DNA of 64,000 nt from Chloroflexota bacterium (GTDB lineage: Bacteria > Chloroflexota > Anaerolineae > Anaerolineales > Anaerolineaceae). Below are positions 17,680-26,995 of the stretch, in pieces (the first letter of the stretch is position 1; every line of letters starts with the position of its first letter). Below the pieces are notes generated by a model. The model worked only from the letters and a program-made list of their open reading frames with translations, did not search any database and was not told where the DNA came from. Made by a program: the position numbers and the translations under genes. The stretch is taken from positions 1 through 64,000 of the forward strand of contig WOUT01000009.1 of assembly GCA_009773005.1 (NCBI GenBank), given 5' to 3'.

Positions 17680-17688
17680 TGCTATAAT
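17680..17688 (+). promoter_or_regulatory. Extended -10 promoter placing the start of scpA mRNA at its GTG
   Basis: TGCTATAAT is a perfect extended -10 element (TG at 17680-17681, TATAAT at 17683-17688). Only seven bases separate it from the GTG start of scpA, so transcription should begin at or next to the start codon. No Shine-Dalgarno fits in that space. This suggests a leaderless mRNA. Confidence 0.6.
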
Positions 17689-17695
17689 AACAAGC

Positions 17696-18484
17696 GTGGA
17701 TTTTCAAATAGCAAGCCATCAATCCGATGCTTATCAGATCAACACAGAAGTCTATTCTGGTCCGTTGGATCTACTATTAAAATTGATCGAACGAGCCGAG
17801 TTGGATATTACGCGGCTGGCGTTGGCGCAAGTGACAGACCAATATCTTGAATACCTGCATCATCTGGAAGAACAGGACGCATCAGAAGTATCCGCTTTTC
17901 TCGTCATTGCTGCCCGCCTTGTGCAAATCAAATCATCAGCGTTGCTTCCCAAATCTGTGATTCCGGGTATTCAGTCTGAAGAAGATCCTGGTGATGCTCT
18001 AGCGCAGCAATTGATCATCTATAAACGATTTAAGGAACTTTCAGGTTTCCTTGAAAAACGCGAGGTTGAAGGACTGCGAACATACCTGCGGCTCGACACA
18101 TCTCCACGCACTCAAATTGCCTCAAAACTTGATTTGAGTGAACTCACTCTTGAGACTTTAATTCAGGTAGCCCGAGAAATTTTTCTCGACTCTAATAATC
18201 TTCCCCCATTAAGTGATGTGGTTTCATTTCCACGCATCACTATTCGCGAAAAAATAAACACCATTCTGCATGCCTTGCAAAAAGAGGGGGCGCTGTCTTT
18301 TAACAGCCTTCTTTCAAATGACCGGGATCGTCTGGAAATTGTGGTTACTTTCCTTGCTTTATTAGAACTAGTTAAACGGCATATGGTTGGAGCAAATCAA
18401 AACGCCCTTTTTGGGACGATTGGTCTTGTGCCTGAGGGTGAATTATCTGCTCTTGAAGATCAGGATCTTGAATTTGTAGAATAG
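17696..18484 (+). CDS. scpA: Segregation and condensation protein A (kleisin ScpA)
   Basis: The kleisin subunit (262 aa) that bridges the SMC heads in bacterial condensin. The N-terminal motif YSGPLDLLLKLIERAELDI is diagnostic. RLVQIKSSALLP follows, and a C-terminal winged-helix region (about residues 180-245) contains NSLLSNDRDRLEIVVTFLALLELVK. The GTG start is the only candidate near the conserved N-terminus. The usual downstream partner scpB is absent; a convergent unrelated gene ends 2 bp away. Confidence 0.95.
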   Translation: MDFQIASHQSDAYQINTEVYSGPLDLLLKLIERAELDITRLALAQVTDQYLEYLHHLEEQDASEVSAFLVIAARLVQIKSSALLPKSVIPGIQSEEDPGDALAQQLIIYKRFKELSGFLEKREVEGLRTYLRLDTSPRTQIASKLDLSELTLETLIQVAREIFLDSNNLPPLSDVVSFPRITIREKINTILHALQKEGALSFNSLLSNDRDRLEIVVTFLALLELVKRHMVGANQNALFGTIGLVPEGELSALEDQDLEFVE

Positions 18485-18486
18485 AT

Positions 18487-19032
18487 TTATAATGTAGCTT
18501 CCTCTTCATTGTAAAGATTATACGGAAGCCGGTTACCTACCCATACTGCCATCAAACTAATGTTATCCTCTGACTCTAAGAGATTGGGGTGAGTGTCTCT
18601 TAACGTCTTTATTAGTAATTCAAATGTATCCTTCTTTGGCCAATCGATCATAAATCCTGGCAAAAGGCTGCGGTCGAGATCATAAGCCAATGGTTGCCAA
18701 CCCTTTTCAGTCAGAGTCTCATCCAACGCCTTTTTCAATTCAGGATGCAGATTACTCCAGCATTCAATAATAGTGGCAGCAAATTCCGAGGAGTTTTCAA
18801 AAAGTGAAACACTGTTTTTGATTTTAATGGGCAGAGGAGCCAGGCTGCTATTGCGAAAACCAGCGATCTGTACACCTTTTGCTACCAGGCGGTTGATAAG
18901 CTGTTTTTGAATGGCCGTACATTTATCGAGGTGATTGAATACTTCATGCAGGATGCTCAATCGATAGTCTTCTCGCATAAATTCATTTACAGCCTGAAAT
19001 GGAAGATATTTTGTCTTGTTTGTGTCATTCAT
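18487..19032 (-). CDS. Hypothetical protein (181 aa)
   Basis: No family was recognised. The product is soluble, with no signal peptide or membrane segment, and is predominantly helical in the first half (LSILHEVFNHLDKCTAIQKQLINRL). The second half is rich in Trp and Leu (GWQPLAYDLDRSLLPGFMIDW). Codon use resembles its neighbours and the ATG start is reasonable, with AGGA about 11 nt upstream, so it is probably a real gene. It lies between scpA (convergent, 2 bp) and the aldo/keto reductase gene (same strand, 45 bp), which gives no strong functional hint. Confidence 0.65.
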   Translation of the reverse strand: MNDTNKTKYLPFQAVNEFMREDYRLSILHEVFNHLDKCTAIQKQLINRLVAKGVQIAGFRNSSLAPLPIKIKNSVSLFENSSEFAATIIECWSNLHPELKKALDETLTEKGWQPLAYDLDRSLLPGFMIDWPKKDTFELLIKTLRDTHPNLLESEDNISLMAVWVGNRLPYNLYNEEEATL

Positions 19033-19077
19033 AGTATTGTTTTTCCTGACTTTTGGTAGACAGTTTATTGTTTATCA

Positions 19078-20016
19078 TTAACTTACTACCTTATCACTAA
19101 TTCCATCAAGTTGGTTCACTTCTTCCGGGGATAACTGCCATCCTAACGAGCCAACATTCTGAATCACTTGATTGGCGTTTTTTGCGCCAGGAATAGGGAT
19201 TGCACCTTTTGATATGACCCAATTTAGAGCTACCTGCGAAGCGGTTTTTCCATCGTGGTCCATCCCGATTTTCTTCATAAGTCTGATCAGTGGCTGAATT
19301 TTTTCAAGCAATGACCGATTGTATCGACTGGCTCGAGCCCCGCGTGGTGGATTTTCGGGAGTATACTTGCCACTTAAGATTCCCATAGCAAGCGGGCTAT
19401 ACGCAATTACTTTGATTCCATTCTCTTTGCAAAATTCCAACAAACCATTTTTCTCAATTCTTTTTTCCAATAAATGATACTCCACCTGATTAGACACCAT
19501 TGAAATTCCTCGTTTTTTAAGAGCATCACTGGCTCTCCTGGTGAGTGTCAGGTTATAATTCGAAACGCCCACAGCTGATATCAATCCATCCTCATAAACA
19601 TCGGCCATTTGGTTCATCCAATTTTCTACGCTCACAGGAGGCAATGGCCAGTGCATTTGGTATAGATCAATGTTAGATAAACTTAATCGCTTTAGACTGG
19701 CTAATAAGGCGTTTCGTAAGGCGTGTTTCCCCAGTCTCCATGGAAATGGCATTATTTTCGATGCAATTATTATTTTGGCGTCTTCTGTTGGAATTAATCG
19801 TCCTAAGTAACTCTCTGACTTGCCTTGCCCGTAAGTCTCCGCAGTATCAAACAAGCGCAACCCGTTTGAAACTGCTTCATGAAATGTCTCTTCAACCTCT
19901 TTTCCGGAGTATTTATTTCCGTATCCCCAAACGAGCCGGTCTCCCCACGCCCAAGTTCCAGTTCCAATTTCAATATTTTCTAAGGGACTGTTGTTTTTCA
20001 AACTTAATTCACTCAT
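19078..20016 (-). CDS. Aldo/keto reductase
   Basis: An NADP(H)-dependent oxidoreductase of the aldo/keto reductase superfamily (312 aa, TIM barrel). The catalytic tetrad is visible: Asp in RLFDTAETYG, Tyr in the same motif, Lys in IIASKI and His in YQMHWPLPP. The cofactor region near the C-terminus is KGAIPIPGAKNANQ. The ATG at 20016 lies 6 nt after a GGAG and is preferred over the adjacent upstream ATG. A TATAAT box (20051-20046, minus) could be its promoter. The substrate cannot be predicted. Confidence 0.88.
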   Translation of the reverse strand: MSELSLKNNSPLENIEIGTGTWAWGDRLVWGYGNKYSGKEVEETFHEAVSNGLRLFDTAETYGQGKSESYLGRLIPTEDAKIIIASKIMPFPWRLGKHALRNALLASLKRLSLSNIDLYQMHWPLPPVSVENWMNQMADVYEDGLISAVGVSNYNLTLTRRASDALKKRGISMVSNQVEYHLLEKRIEKNGLLEFCKENGIKVIAYSPLAMGILSGKYTPENPPRGARASRYNRSLLEKIQPLIRLMKKIGMDHDGKTASQVALNWVISKGAIPIPGAKNANQVIQNVGSLGWQLSPEEVNQLDGISDKVVS

Positions 20017-20102
20017 CATTGTCTCCTGCATTGTCAATGCCAATGATTATACACAGGTTTACAAATCGTGAGCTGCCGCAAATAACAAAAATTGAAATGC
20101 GC

Positions 20103-20108
20103 TATAAT
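20103..20108 (+). promoter_or_regulatory. Possible -10 box for the zinc-ribbon gene
   Basis: TATAAT at 20103-20108 lies 42 bp before the ATG at 20151. No convincing -35 box or TG extension was found. Confidence 0.3.
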
Positions 20109-20150
20109 TTATTAAACTCAATAAACAGATTCTAAACCAGGAGTATGGAA

Positions 20151-20798
20151 ATGGTAGAACATCTTGAATTCGTAAATAATTACAATGATCTTTCCACTGA
20201 CCAGGGTTTTCAATATGAATTTATGTGCAATAGATGCGAATCAGGGTATAGGACCAAATTTAAACCCTCGATAACTGGAAAATTTGCCAATGCATTGGAA
20301 GGCGCTAGCTCTATCTTTGGGGGCATTTTTAGTACTGCAGCAAATGTTGGCGAACGAGTGAGATCAGCGGGATGGCAAAAAGCAAATGATGAAGCCTTTT
20401 CCGAAGCTGTAGCTGAAATAAAACCATATTTCATACAATGTCCCCGGTGCAATGCCTGGGTATGCCGTGAAAAATGTTGGAACACAAAAAAAGGATTATG
20501 CAAGAACTGTGCTCCTGATTTAGGCGTCGAAATGGCCGCTGCCCAAGCCTCAAGATCCGTTGAGGAAATATGGGCACATGCTGCCATGGCTGAAGAAGAC
20601 AAGAAACTTGGAACAGAATATTGGCGTGAAGGAATTACCGCATCTTGTCCGCAATGTGAGGCTCCCCTCGCGACTAACGCCAAGTTCTGCCCCGAATGCG
20701 GCGCTTCTCTAAAAGTTGTGGAAAAATGTCCGAAATGCAGCGCCAAATTGTTGCCCAATGCGAAATTCTGCGCAGAATGCGGCGAGAAAATTCCCTGA
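20151..20798 (+). CDS. Zinc-ribbon protein with four Cys-pair regions
   Basis: A soluble protein (215 aa) of unknown role built around zinc-binding knuckles. An early CNRC pair (about residue 26) is followed by a Gly/Ala-rich helical stretch, then CPRC, CREKC and CKNC. At the C-terminus there are two double-zinc-ribbon units, CPQC-CPEC and CPKC-CAEC, each of the form found in ribosome-associated and regulatory zinc ribbons. The ATG at 20151 sits 7 nt after AGGAG, whereas the ATG at 20145 is too close. Related proteins in Chloroflexota are usually annotated only as zinc ribbon domain proteins. Confidence 0.8.
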   Translation: MVEHLEFVNNYNDLSTDQGFQYEFMCNRCESGYRTKFKPSITGKFANALEGASSIFGGIFSTAANVGERVRSAGWQKANDEAFSEAVAEIKPYFIQCPRCNAWVCREKCWNTKKGLCKNCAPDLGVEMAAAQASRSVEEIWAHAAMAEEDKKLGTEYWREGITASCPQCEAPLATNAKFCPECGASLKVVEKCPKCSAKLLPNAKFCAECGEKIP

Positions 20799-20823
20799 TT
20801 TCGTTTCCTAACTTACTTAAATT

Positions 20824-20857
20824 GAGTTCAGGCATTTGCCTGAACTCGCACTTTTGG
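20824..20857 (+). terminator. Hairpin between zinc-ribbon gene and mutS
   Basis: GAGTTCAGGC (20824-20833) pairs perfectly with GCCTGAACTC (20838-20847) around ATTT. A short T-run (CTTTT) comes four bases later. It could be a weak intrinsic terminator; the T-tract is poor, so partial read-through into mutS is likely. Confidence 0.5.
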
Positions 20858-20861
20858 AACA

Positions 20862-23447
20862 ATGGATTTGAATATGCCTGAAGACGTCACACCCATTCGA
20901 CAACAGTATCTGGATATCAAGAAAAAGTATCCGGATACGATCGTTTTCTTCCGGTTGGGTGATTTTTATGAAACGTTTGATGAGGATGCCAAAATCACTT
21001 CCCGCGAGCTAGACATCGTTCTGACTGCAAGAGGTGTCGCTAAAGGGAATCGCATTCCAATGGCAGGCATTCCTTATCACGCCGTTGAAAATTATCTTTC
21101 CCGCCTAATCGACAAGGGTTACCATGTTGCCATCTGTGAACAAGTCGGATCTCAACCTGCAAAGGGTATATTTCCTCGTGAGGTTGTGCGCGTTGTTACT
21201 CCAGGCACTGTTTTTGAACCGGCACTGCTTAAAAGCGATCGCAATAATTTCCTCGCAGCAATTACTCTCATTGAAGATCGATTCGGTGTTGCATATGTGG
21301 ATATATCCACTGGAGAATTTCAGACAACTGAATTACCAAGTATTAACCCGATAGATGACCTCAGATCTGAATTAATACGTCTGAATCCAGCTGAAGTATT
21401 ATGCCCTGAATCATTGAAGTTGGATGGGGCGTATTCCGGACACATCACCCGTTTGCCCGACTGGCGTTTTGAAACAGGACGTTGCCGTGAAACCATTCTG
21501 AGGATAATGGAAATTACCACACTGGATGGTTATGGTATGGAAGGAATGACCCTTGCCATTCGAGCTTGTGGCGTGATCCTGCAATATTTAAAAGATACCC
21601 AACCCTCTGCATTGCTTTTGCTGAGAGGAATTACAACTTACTCCACCTCTGAGTTTATGACGCTGGATGCTGCAACACGCAGAAACCTTGAACTCACAGA
21701 GACAATCCGGCGGGGTGATCTACACGGTTCATTGCTTTCAATATTGGATCAAACAATCACTCCCATGGGGCATCGCTTGATCAGACAATGGGTCAGTAAA
21801 CCATTGCTAAATATCAACTTTATCAACAAAAGGCAGGAGGTCGTGTTATTCTTCTTCAAATCCTCAATGGTCAGGGTTGGATTTCGAAGTATGCTTCAAC
21901 ATATGGGAGACCTTGAGCGTCTTTCAAATCGAGTGACAACAGGCAATGCTCTCCCCCGAGACCTTGTCGCGATTCGCGGTATTATCTCGCGGCTGCCGGA
22001 GCTAAAACTAATTCTGCCTGTTGAAGAGCTTTCATTGGCCACACATCTTTCTGGTTTTCACCTCTGCCCGGAAGCTTTGGATCTGCTCGAGAATGCAATT
22101 TCAGAAGAGCCTCCTGCAACTCTGCAAAATACCGGGATTATTCGATCAGGATTTTCTGAAGAGCTTGATAATGTGATAGAGATGTCACGTCACGCGCGCG
22201 AATGGATCTCCAACCTTGAAAGTGTTGAACGTGAAAGAACCGGGATAAAATCATTGAAAGTCGGATTCAACAAAGTTTTTGGCTATTACCTTGAGATCAC
22301 GCAAAGTAATTCGAATCAAGCCCCGCCGGAATACATCCGCAAACAAACATTAGTTAATGCGGAACGTTATATCACACCTGAAATGAAAGAATATGAATCG
22401 CTGGTGCTCAATGCAGAAGAACGAATTCGTGAAATTGAAATTCGACTGTTTAAAGAGGTTTGCCAACAGCTCTCAGTTTATGTCCTTCAACTTCTGGAAA
22501 CAGCGCGCGTTTTGGGAGAACTTGATGTTCAATCCGGTTTGGCTGAAGTTGCGGCTGTTGAAGGTTACACGCTGCCTGAGATTTCTGAGGATAGAGCGCT
22601 CGAAATCACTGACGGAAGACACCCGGTTGTTGAAACAACCTTACATGAAGAACGGTTTGTGCCGAATGATATTATTTTGGAACCCGGTGAAACGATACGC
22701 ATCATTACCGGACCTAACATGAGTGGAAAATCTACCTACTTGCGTCAAGTGGCATTAATCACCCTCATGGCACAAATTGGATCGTTCGTGCCAGCCGCCA
22801 AGGCGAAAATTGGCTTGGTTGACCGGATATTTACACGTATCGGTGCACAAGATGAGATCCACGCCGGTCAATCCACTTTTATGGTGGAAATGATCGAAAC
22901 CGCAAACATCCTTAATCACGCCACGCCGCGCAGCCTGATCATCCTGGATGAAATTGGCAGAGGCACATCTACTTATGATGGTCTCTCGATCGCCTGGTCT
23001 GTGGTTGAATTCCTGCACAACCATCCCCGCTTACGGTCACGCACTTTTTTTGCCACACATTTCCACGAACTTACTCAACTGAGTGAATTACTTCCCGGGG
23101 TTCGTAATTACAATGTGGCAGTCACAGAAACTGGCAACCAGGTCGTTTTTCTGCATAAAATTGTTCCCGGTGGAGCAGACCGGTCCTATGGCATCCATGT
23201 AGCTCAACTTGCGGGAATCCCACGACCGGTGATTTCGCGCGCCAGTGAAATCTTGCAACAATTGGAGCAAAGCTCTGGTTCAGCAGTGAAAATTGAAACA
23301 CAAGTCTCTCAGCAAATGGTTTTATTTCCCGAAACCAATCCGCTTCTGGATGAGCTTAAATCGATTGACTTGAATTCTATCCCGCCAGTAGAGGCACTGA
23401 ATATCTTGTACGATTGGCAGAGAAAATACCTGGAATCGAAAAAATAA
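20862..23447 (+). CDS. mutS: DNA mismatch repair protein MutS
   Basis: Mismatch recognition ATPase MutS (861 aa, typical of MutS1). The N-terminal mismatch-binding domain has FFRLGDFYETFDEDA, including the Phe-X-Glu motif (FYE) that wedges at mismatches. The connector, lever and clamp domains follow. The ATPase has Walker A ITGPNMSGKSTYLRQ and Walker B LIILDEIGRGTSTYDG, then the TFFATHFHELTQL switch. The start could be 20862 or the ATG at 20874; neither has a strong Shine-Dalgarno. mutL is not in the window. Confidence 0.97.
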   Translation: MDLNMPEDVTPIRQQYLDIKKKYPDTIVFFRLGDFYETFDEDAKITSRELDIVLTARGVAKGNRIPMAGIPYHAVENYLSRLIDKGYHVAICEQVGSQPAKGIFPREVVRVVTPGTVFEPALLKSDRNNFLAAITLIEDRFGVAYVDISTGEFQTTELPSINPIDDLRSELIRLNPAEVLCPESLKLDGAYSGHITRLPDWRFETGRCRETILRIMEITTLDGYGMEGMTLAIRACGVILQYLKDTQPSALLLLRGITTYSTSEFMTLDAATRRNLELTETIRRGDLHGSLLSILDQTITPMGHRLIRQWVSKPLLNINFINKRQEVVLFFFKSSMVRVGFRSMLQHMGDLERLSNRVTTGNALPRDLVAIRGIISRLPELKLILPVEELSLATHLSGFHLCPEALDLLENAISEEPPATLQNTGIIRSGFSEELDNVIEMSRHAREWISNLESVERERTGIKSLKVGFNKVFGYYLEITQSNSNQAPPEYIRKQTLVNAERYITPEMKEYESLVLNAEERIREIEIRLFKEVCQQLSVYVLQLLETARVLGELDVQSGLAEVAAVEGYTLPEISEDRALEITDGRHPVVETTLHEERFVPNDIILEPGETIRIITGPNMSGKSTYLRQVALITLMAQIGSFVPAAKAKIGLVDRIFTRIGAQDEIHAGQSTFMVEMIETANILNHATPRSLIILDEIGRGTSTYDGLSIAWSVVEFLHNHPRLRSRTFFATHFHELTQLSELLPGVRNYNVAVTETGNQVVFLHKIVPGGADRSYGIHVAQLAGIPRPVISRASEILQQLEQSSGSAVKIETQVSQQMVLFPETNPLLDELKSIDLNSIPPVEALNILYDWQRKYLESKK

Positions 23448-23454
23448 CGGAAAC

Positions 23455-24519
23455 CTATTTTTTTAGGATTCTAGAGACTACAAAGAGAATTATTCCGAGC
23501 GATAAAGAGGCCAGGCTCACGATCAAAGTGAATCTACCCAGACTGGTAATAATTTCTTGAACAACACCTACAACCAACTGCTCGATTCCTTGAAAGCTTG
23601 CTTGACTGTTCTGAAATAATAAGGAATTAATCCCTTGATTTCCACCATATAACAACACTGCACCAAAAAAACCGATCAACATCCCGGCGAGGATCATTGG
23701 AATTCCTAAAGATGAAAACATCCAACGCATAGAACGTATCGAAAGCAGAACAATCAAGAACCCAAACCCAAGGCAAGCCCAGGGAAGTAGCAGCATTGAT
23801 CGACGGATGAATCGATAAATCTTAAAACCGGTTGAAGAGGTTAATGATCCAATTTGCCTCGCTTGCTCACCCGCCGGAAAAATGATCTCTGAGGGTAAGG
23901 CTGCAGCAAATTGTGACATAGCAGTGCTTATTAATGAATCAAGCAACACCAGATTTGTAACTGGAGGATTGCATAAAGGGATTTCACCAGATTGATTATT
24001 TTCTAACCCCGCCAAAATTATAGCCAACTGATCAAACGTACAACTCGGCAGAGTCGAAACAATATTCAAAAAAACCTGCTTACCTGCAGGGCCGGTTAAA
24101 TTATCCTTAATTTGTTGAAGATCAACATGCACAACCAATTCTGTGGTCTTAAGATTAAGGAAATCTAAAATTGATGTAATTCCTGACTCTGTTTGGGTTT
24201 CGATCCAACCTGCCGGGATAACCGAGACGATCAGCCCTTCTATCTGCTCTTGAGATAATACACTAAAAACATTTTCTCCGATAGTTTGGGGTGCTTTATT
24301 TGCGGCTGTCTTAATCACAGTTTCCGCAACCATTCGAGGCAATTGATCAAAAAACTGATCTTTATCAAGAACCTTTAGATAAGATTGTGGTTGAAATATC
24401 GTGTTATTGACCGGCAGGAAGATGAGAGTTGGAATCAATAGCAACCCGAAAATGATCGAGAAAAAGACGATCCAACCTTTTACAAACTGGGCAGAGTATT
24501 CTCGTTGTTTAGAATTCAA
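23455..24519 (-). CDS. Membrane protein of unknown function
   Basis: No family could be named. After a short N-terminus there is one membrane segment (FFSIIFGLLLIPTLIFLPV). A large predicted extracytoplasmic domain of about 190 residues follows, with two Cys (STLPSCTF and PLCNPP) that may form a disulfide. Then come three membrane segments, the last just before the C-terminal RILKK. The TTG at 24519 has AGGA about 9 nt upstream and avoids the 31-bp overlap that the alternative TTG at 24570 would cause. It ends the fmt-panE-GH13 run and converges with mutS. Confidence 0.65.
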   Translation of the reverse strand: MNSKQREYSAQFVKGWIVFFSIIFGLLLIPTLIFLPVNNTIFQPQSYLKVLDKDQFFDQLPRMVAETVIKTAANKAPQTIGENVFSVLSQEQIEGLIVSVIPAGWIETQTESGITSILDFLNLKTTELVVHVDLQQIKDNLTGPAGKQVFLNIVSTLPSCTFDQLAIILAGLENNQSGEIPLCNPPVTNLVLLDSLISTAMSQFAAALPSEIIFPAGEQARQIGSLTSSTGFKIYRFIRRSMLLLPWACLGFGFLIVLLSIRSMRWMFSSLGIPMILAGMLIGFFGAVLLYGGNQGINSLLFQNSQASFQGIEQLVVGVVQEIITSLGRFTLIVSLASLSLGIILFVVSRILKK

Positions 24520-24539
24520 AGTGTATAGTCCTGTTGTTA

Positions 24540-25940
24540 TTATTTTGGAAATAACAAAACTCCAGACCAATGAGGCAATTTGATCGTAATTTTTTGGTCA
24601 ACCACTTCATATTCATCCAATGCCAACATATTGCGTAGTACGGATTTATTCGAGATTCCTGCTGCAGATATGTCTATTTCAAAATTTAACGTTTCATCAG
24701 ATATATTCATAACGATCAGAGAGCAATCGCTATCTTCCCTTCTCATATAAACAAGTGCGCCTGATTTATCATCACATTTCAATATTTGATAATCCCCTCT
24801 TCTTAATGCAACCTTATCTTTTCTTAACCTGATCAGTTTTTTTATCCAGTTACGCAATGGAATATTCCATTGTGACTCATCCCACTGGAACGTTCCCCGG
24901 CAGTCAGGATCACCCGCTCCTAACATCCCGATTTCATCTCCATAATATATTGCAGGAGCCCCCGGGTAAGTCATTAAGAACAAGTAACCAAGTTTCGCTT
25001 TGTCAAGATGACCATCAATTTTTGTCAAAAATCGTTCAGTATCATGACTCCCCAATAATCCATACATAGCATAAGCATTTTCACGAGGATAGCGCGTCAA
25101 CCATTTGAGCGTCTCTCTGGCAAATTTTGTAAGGGATGTTTTTTGCGTTAACAAGTCTAAAACCAGTGTCCTGACCGGATAGTTCATCAACCCATCAAAA
25201 TGTTCGTGTCCAACCCATCTCTTATCTCCATCCCAAATTTCTCCCAATAGATAAGCATCAGGATTAGCATTTTTCACCACCTGCCTAAACGTGTACCAAA
25301 AAAGGTCATCATCAATTTCATTAGGAACATCCAAACGCCAGCCGTCTATTCCGTGTTCGATCCAATATCTGGCGACATTGAGTATATATTTTTGAACATC
25401 CGGATTTGCTGTATTGAATTTTGGAAGGCTCTTATACTTCCACCACCCCTCAAATGTGGTGGCATCTCCGGGCGAATATGCGTCGACAGGGAATTTTCGA
25501 ATGTGAAACCAATCCAAATACGGAGATTCAGCCTGGTTTTCCAAAATGTCATTAAAGGCGAAAAAACCTCTCCCGCAATGGTTAAATACACCGTCCAGAA
25601 TGATTTTCATCTCATTTCTGTGCGCTACATCAAGCAGGGTTAAGAAATCAGCCTTGGTACCCAATTTAGGATCGAGCTGAAAGTAATCGATCGCATTATA
25701 GCGATGGTTCGAAGGTGACAAGAAGATAGGGTTCAGATAGATCGCGTTCACACCAAGATCAAGTAAATAATACATCCGCTGTATGATCCCCCGTAGATCA
25801 CCCCCTTGAAATCCGTAAATAGTGGGTTTAGCAGACCATGCCAGCCCCGCTTTTGGATCGTTTTCACTCTTTCCGTTAGCAAATCGGTCAGGAAAAATTT
25901 GGTAAAATACGCTATCCTGCACCCATGTTGGTACGCTCAT
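24540..25940 (-). CDS. GH13 alpha-glycosidase (cyclomaltodextrinase/neopullulanase-like), cytoplasmic
   Basis: A glycoside hydrolase of family 13 (466 aa) without signal peptide or N-terminal CBM34-type domain. It starts directly at the barrel with VFYQIFPDRFANG. The conserved regions are complete: DGVFNHCG, GWRLDVPNEI (nucleophile Asp), LLGEIWDGD (acid/base Glu) and LLGSHDTERF (transition-state Asp). A short C-terminal beta domain follows. The enzyme probably hydrolyses imported maltodextrins or cyclodextrins in the cytoplasm and could act downstream of the glucan locus at 39.8-49 kb. The ATG overlaps the stop of the panE-like gene (ATGA). Confidence 0.88.
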   Translation of the reverse strand: MSVPTWVQDSVFYQIFPDRFANGKSENDPKAGLAWSAKPTIYGFQGGDLRGIIQRMYYLLDLGVNAIYLNPIFLSPSNHRYNAIDYFQLDPKLGTKADFLTLLDVAHRNEMKIILDGVFNHCGRGFFAFNDILENQAESPYLDWFHIRKFPVDAYSPGDATTFEGWWKYKSLPKFNTANPDVQKYILNVARYWIEHGIDGWRLDVPNEIDDDLFWYTFRQVVKNANPDAYLLGEIWDGDKRWVGHEHFDGLMNYPVRTLVLDLLTQKTSLTKFARETLKWLTRYPRENAYAMYGLLGSHDTERFLTKIDGHLDKAKLGYLFLMTYPGAPAIYYGDEIGMLGAGDPDCRGTFQWDESQWNIPLRNWIKKLIRLRKDKVALRRGDYQILKCDDKSGALVYMRREDSDCSLIVMNISDETLNFEIDISAAGISNKSVLRNMLALDEYEVVDQKITIKLPHWSGVLLFPK

Positions 25941-26986
25941 AAAACACCCTTAATTAATTGATGAAGCTTTTCCGGTTGATTGTTGAACATATCTTTGGTT
26001 AAGCGTCCAGAAGCGAGTTGCTCGAGTGTATCAGACAGTACCTGATTAACTGGAGTTGCCACTCCTGCGGATTTTCCAAACCTGGTTACAGCTCCATTTA
26101 AATAGGTCACTTCACTGATCGTTTTTCCAGCGTATAAGTCTATATGAAATGAAGGCATTTTTGCCCCCCGCGCCCGCGCTAACGGGATTCCCACAATTTT
26201 ACTGCTAAGGTCTGAAGGCAACGAATTGATTAAGCGCATCAAGAGAACAACCGGCGTACCTGGCAAGTCAACCACATCAAGCCCAAGCGCCTTCATGACA
26301 GCGAGGGTCTCACGGATCTGAGTAACCTCCAATCGATACATGAGTGGATCAGAAAAAATTTGTCGGGGTGTCCAATTTAGGATTGCGGAACTGGCGTTGG
26401 CTAATAGATTGGTCGTCATTTTGGACCACTTCATATTAGCTCTGGAGGTATACCCTTTTGCTCTTAAACCAGCAAGGTTAAACCAATCGATTAGCATTTT
26501 CGACAGAGGGTTTCCTGTTTCTATGCCAACTCCACGAAGTTTTTCCAATTTCACATCTCCGAGACCTGATCTGCCCACTGCGCTGGTGATAGTTCCAGAA
26601 ATGACTTTATCGGAACCAATTTTCTGCGCAATCAGATCTTCGTTTTCGACCCCATTTTGCAGACAAAGGATCGGCGGAAATTGATCCTCAATTCCAGTGA
26701 TTGAATCTAAAACACTCTTGGTATCAAAGGATTTTACAGCCAACAAGGCAACATCAAATGGACGGCTGCCGATTACTTGTTTTATATCGGAAAAGACTTC
26801 AATTATTGGGATTCGGATTTCACTTTTCTCAGTCATCAAACGAATCCCTCGTTCTGATGCGCCTGAGACCATCTCTTTTTTCTCGATGAAAACGACTTCT
26901 GCTCCTTTAGCAGCAAGACTTCCACCAATATACGTACCAATGGCGCCCATCCCAAAACATATAACGCGAAGTTTATTTTGTCTCAT
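25937..26986 (-). CDS. Ketopantoate reductase family protein (ApbA/PanE-like)
   Basis: An NADPH-dependent reductase of the ApbA/PanE family (349 aa). The N-terminal Rossmann motif is CFGMGAIGTYIGGSLAAKGAEVVFIE. The family's LLAVKSFDT and ILCLQNGVENED segments follow, and the C-terminal helical domain starts near residue 180 with KMTTNLLANA. It is somewhat longer than typical PanE (about 300 aa) and other pantothenate genes are absent, so a different 2-oxo acid reductase is possible. It lies 9 bp after fmt and overlaps the GH13 gene by 4 bp. Confidence 0.83.
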   Translation of the reverse strand: MRQNKLRVICFGMGAIGTYIGGSLAAKGAEVVFIEKKEMVSGASERGIRLMTEKSEIRIPIIEVFSDIKQVIGSRPFDVALLAVKSFDTKSVLDSITGIEDQFPPILCLQNGVENEDLIAQKIGSDKVISGTITSAVGRSGLGDVKLEKLRGVGIETGNPLSKMLIDWFNLAGLRAKGYTSRANMKWSKMTTNLLANASSAILNWTPRQIFSDPLMYRLEVTQIRETLAVMKALGLDVVDLPGTPVVLLMRLINSLPSDLSSKIVGIPLARARGAKMPSFHIDLYAGKTISEVTYLNGAVTRFGKSAGVATPVNQVLSDTLEQLASGRLTKDMFNNQPEKLHQLIKGVL

Positions 26987-26995
26987 CGTTTCCCA

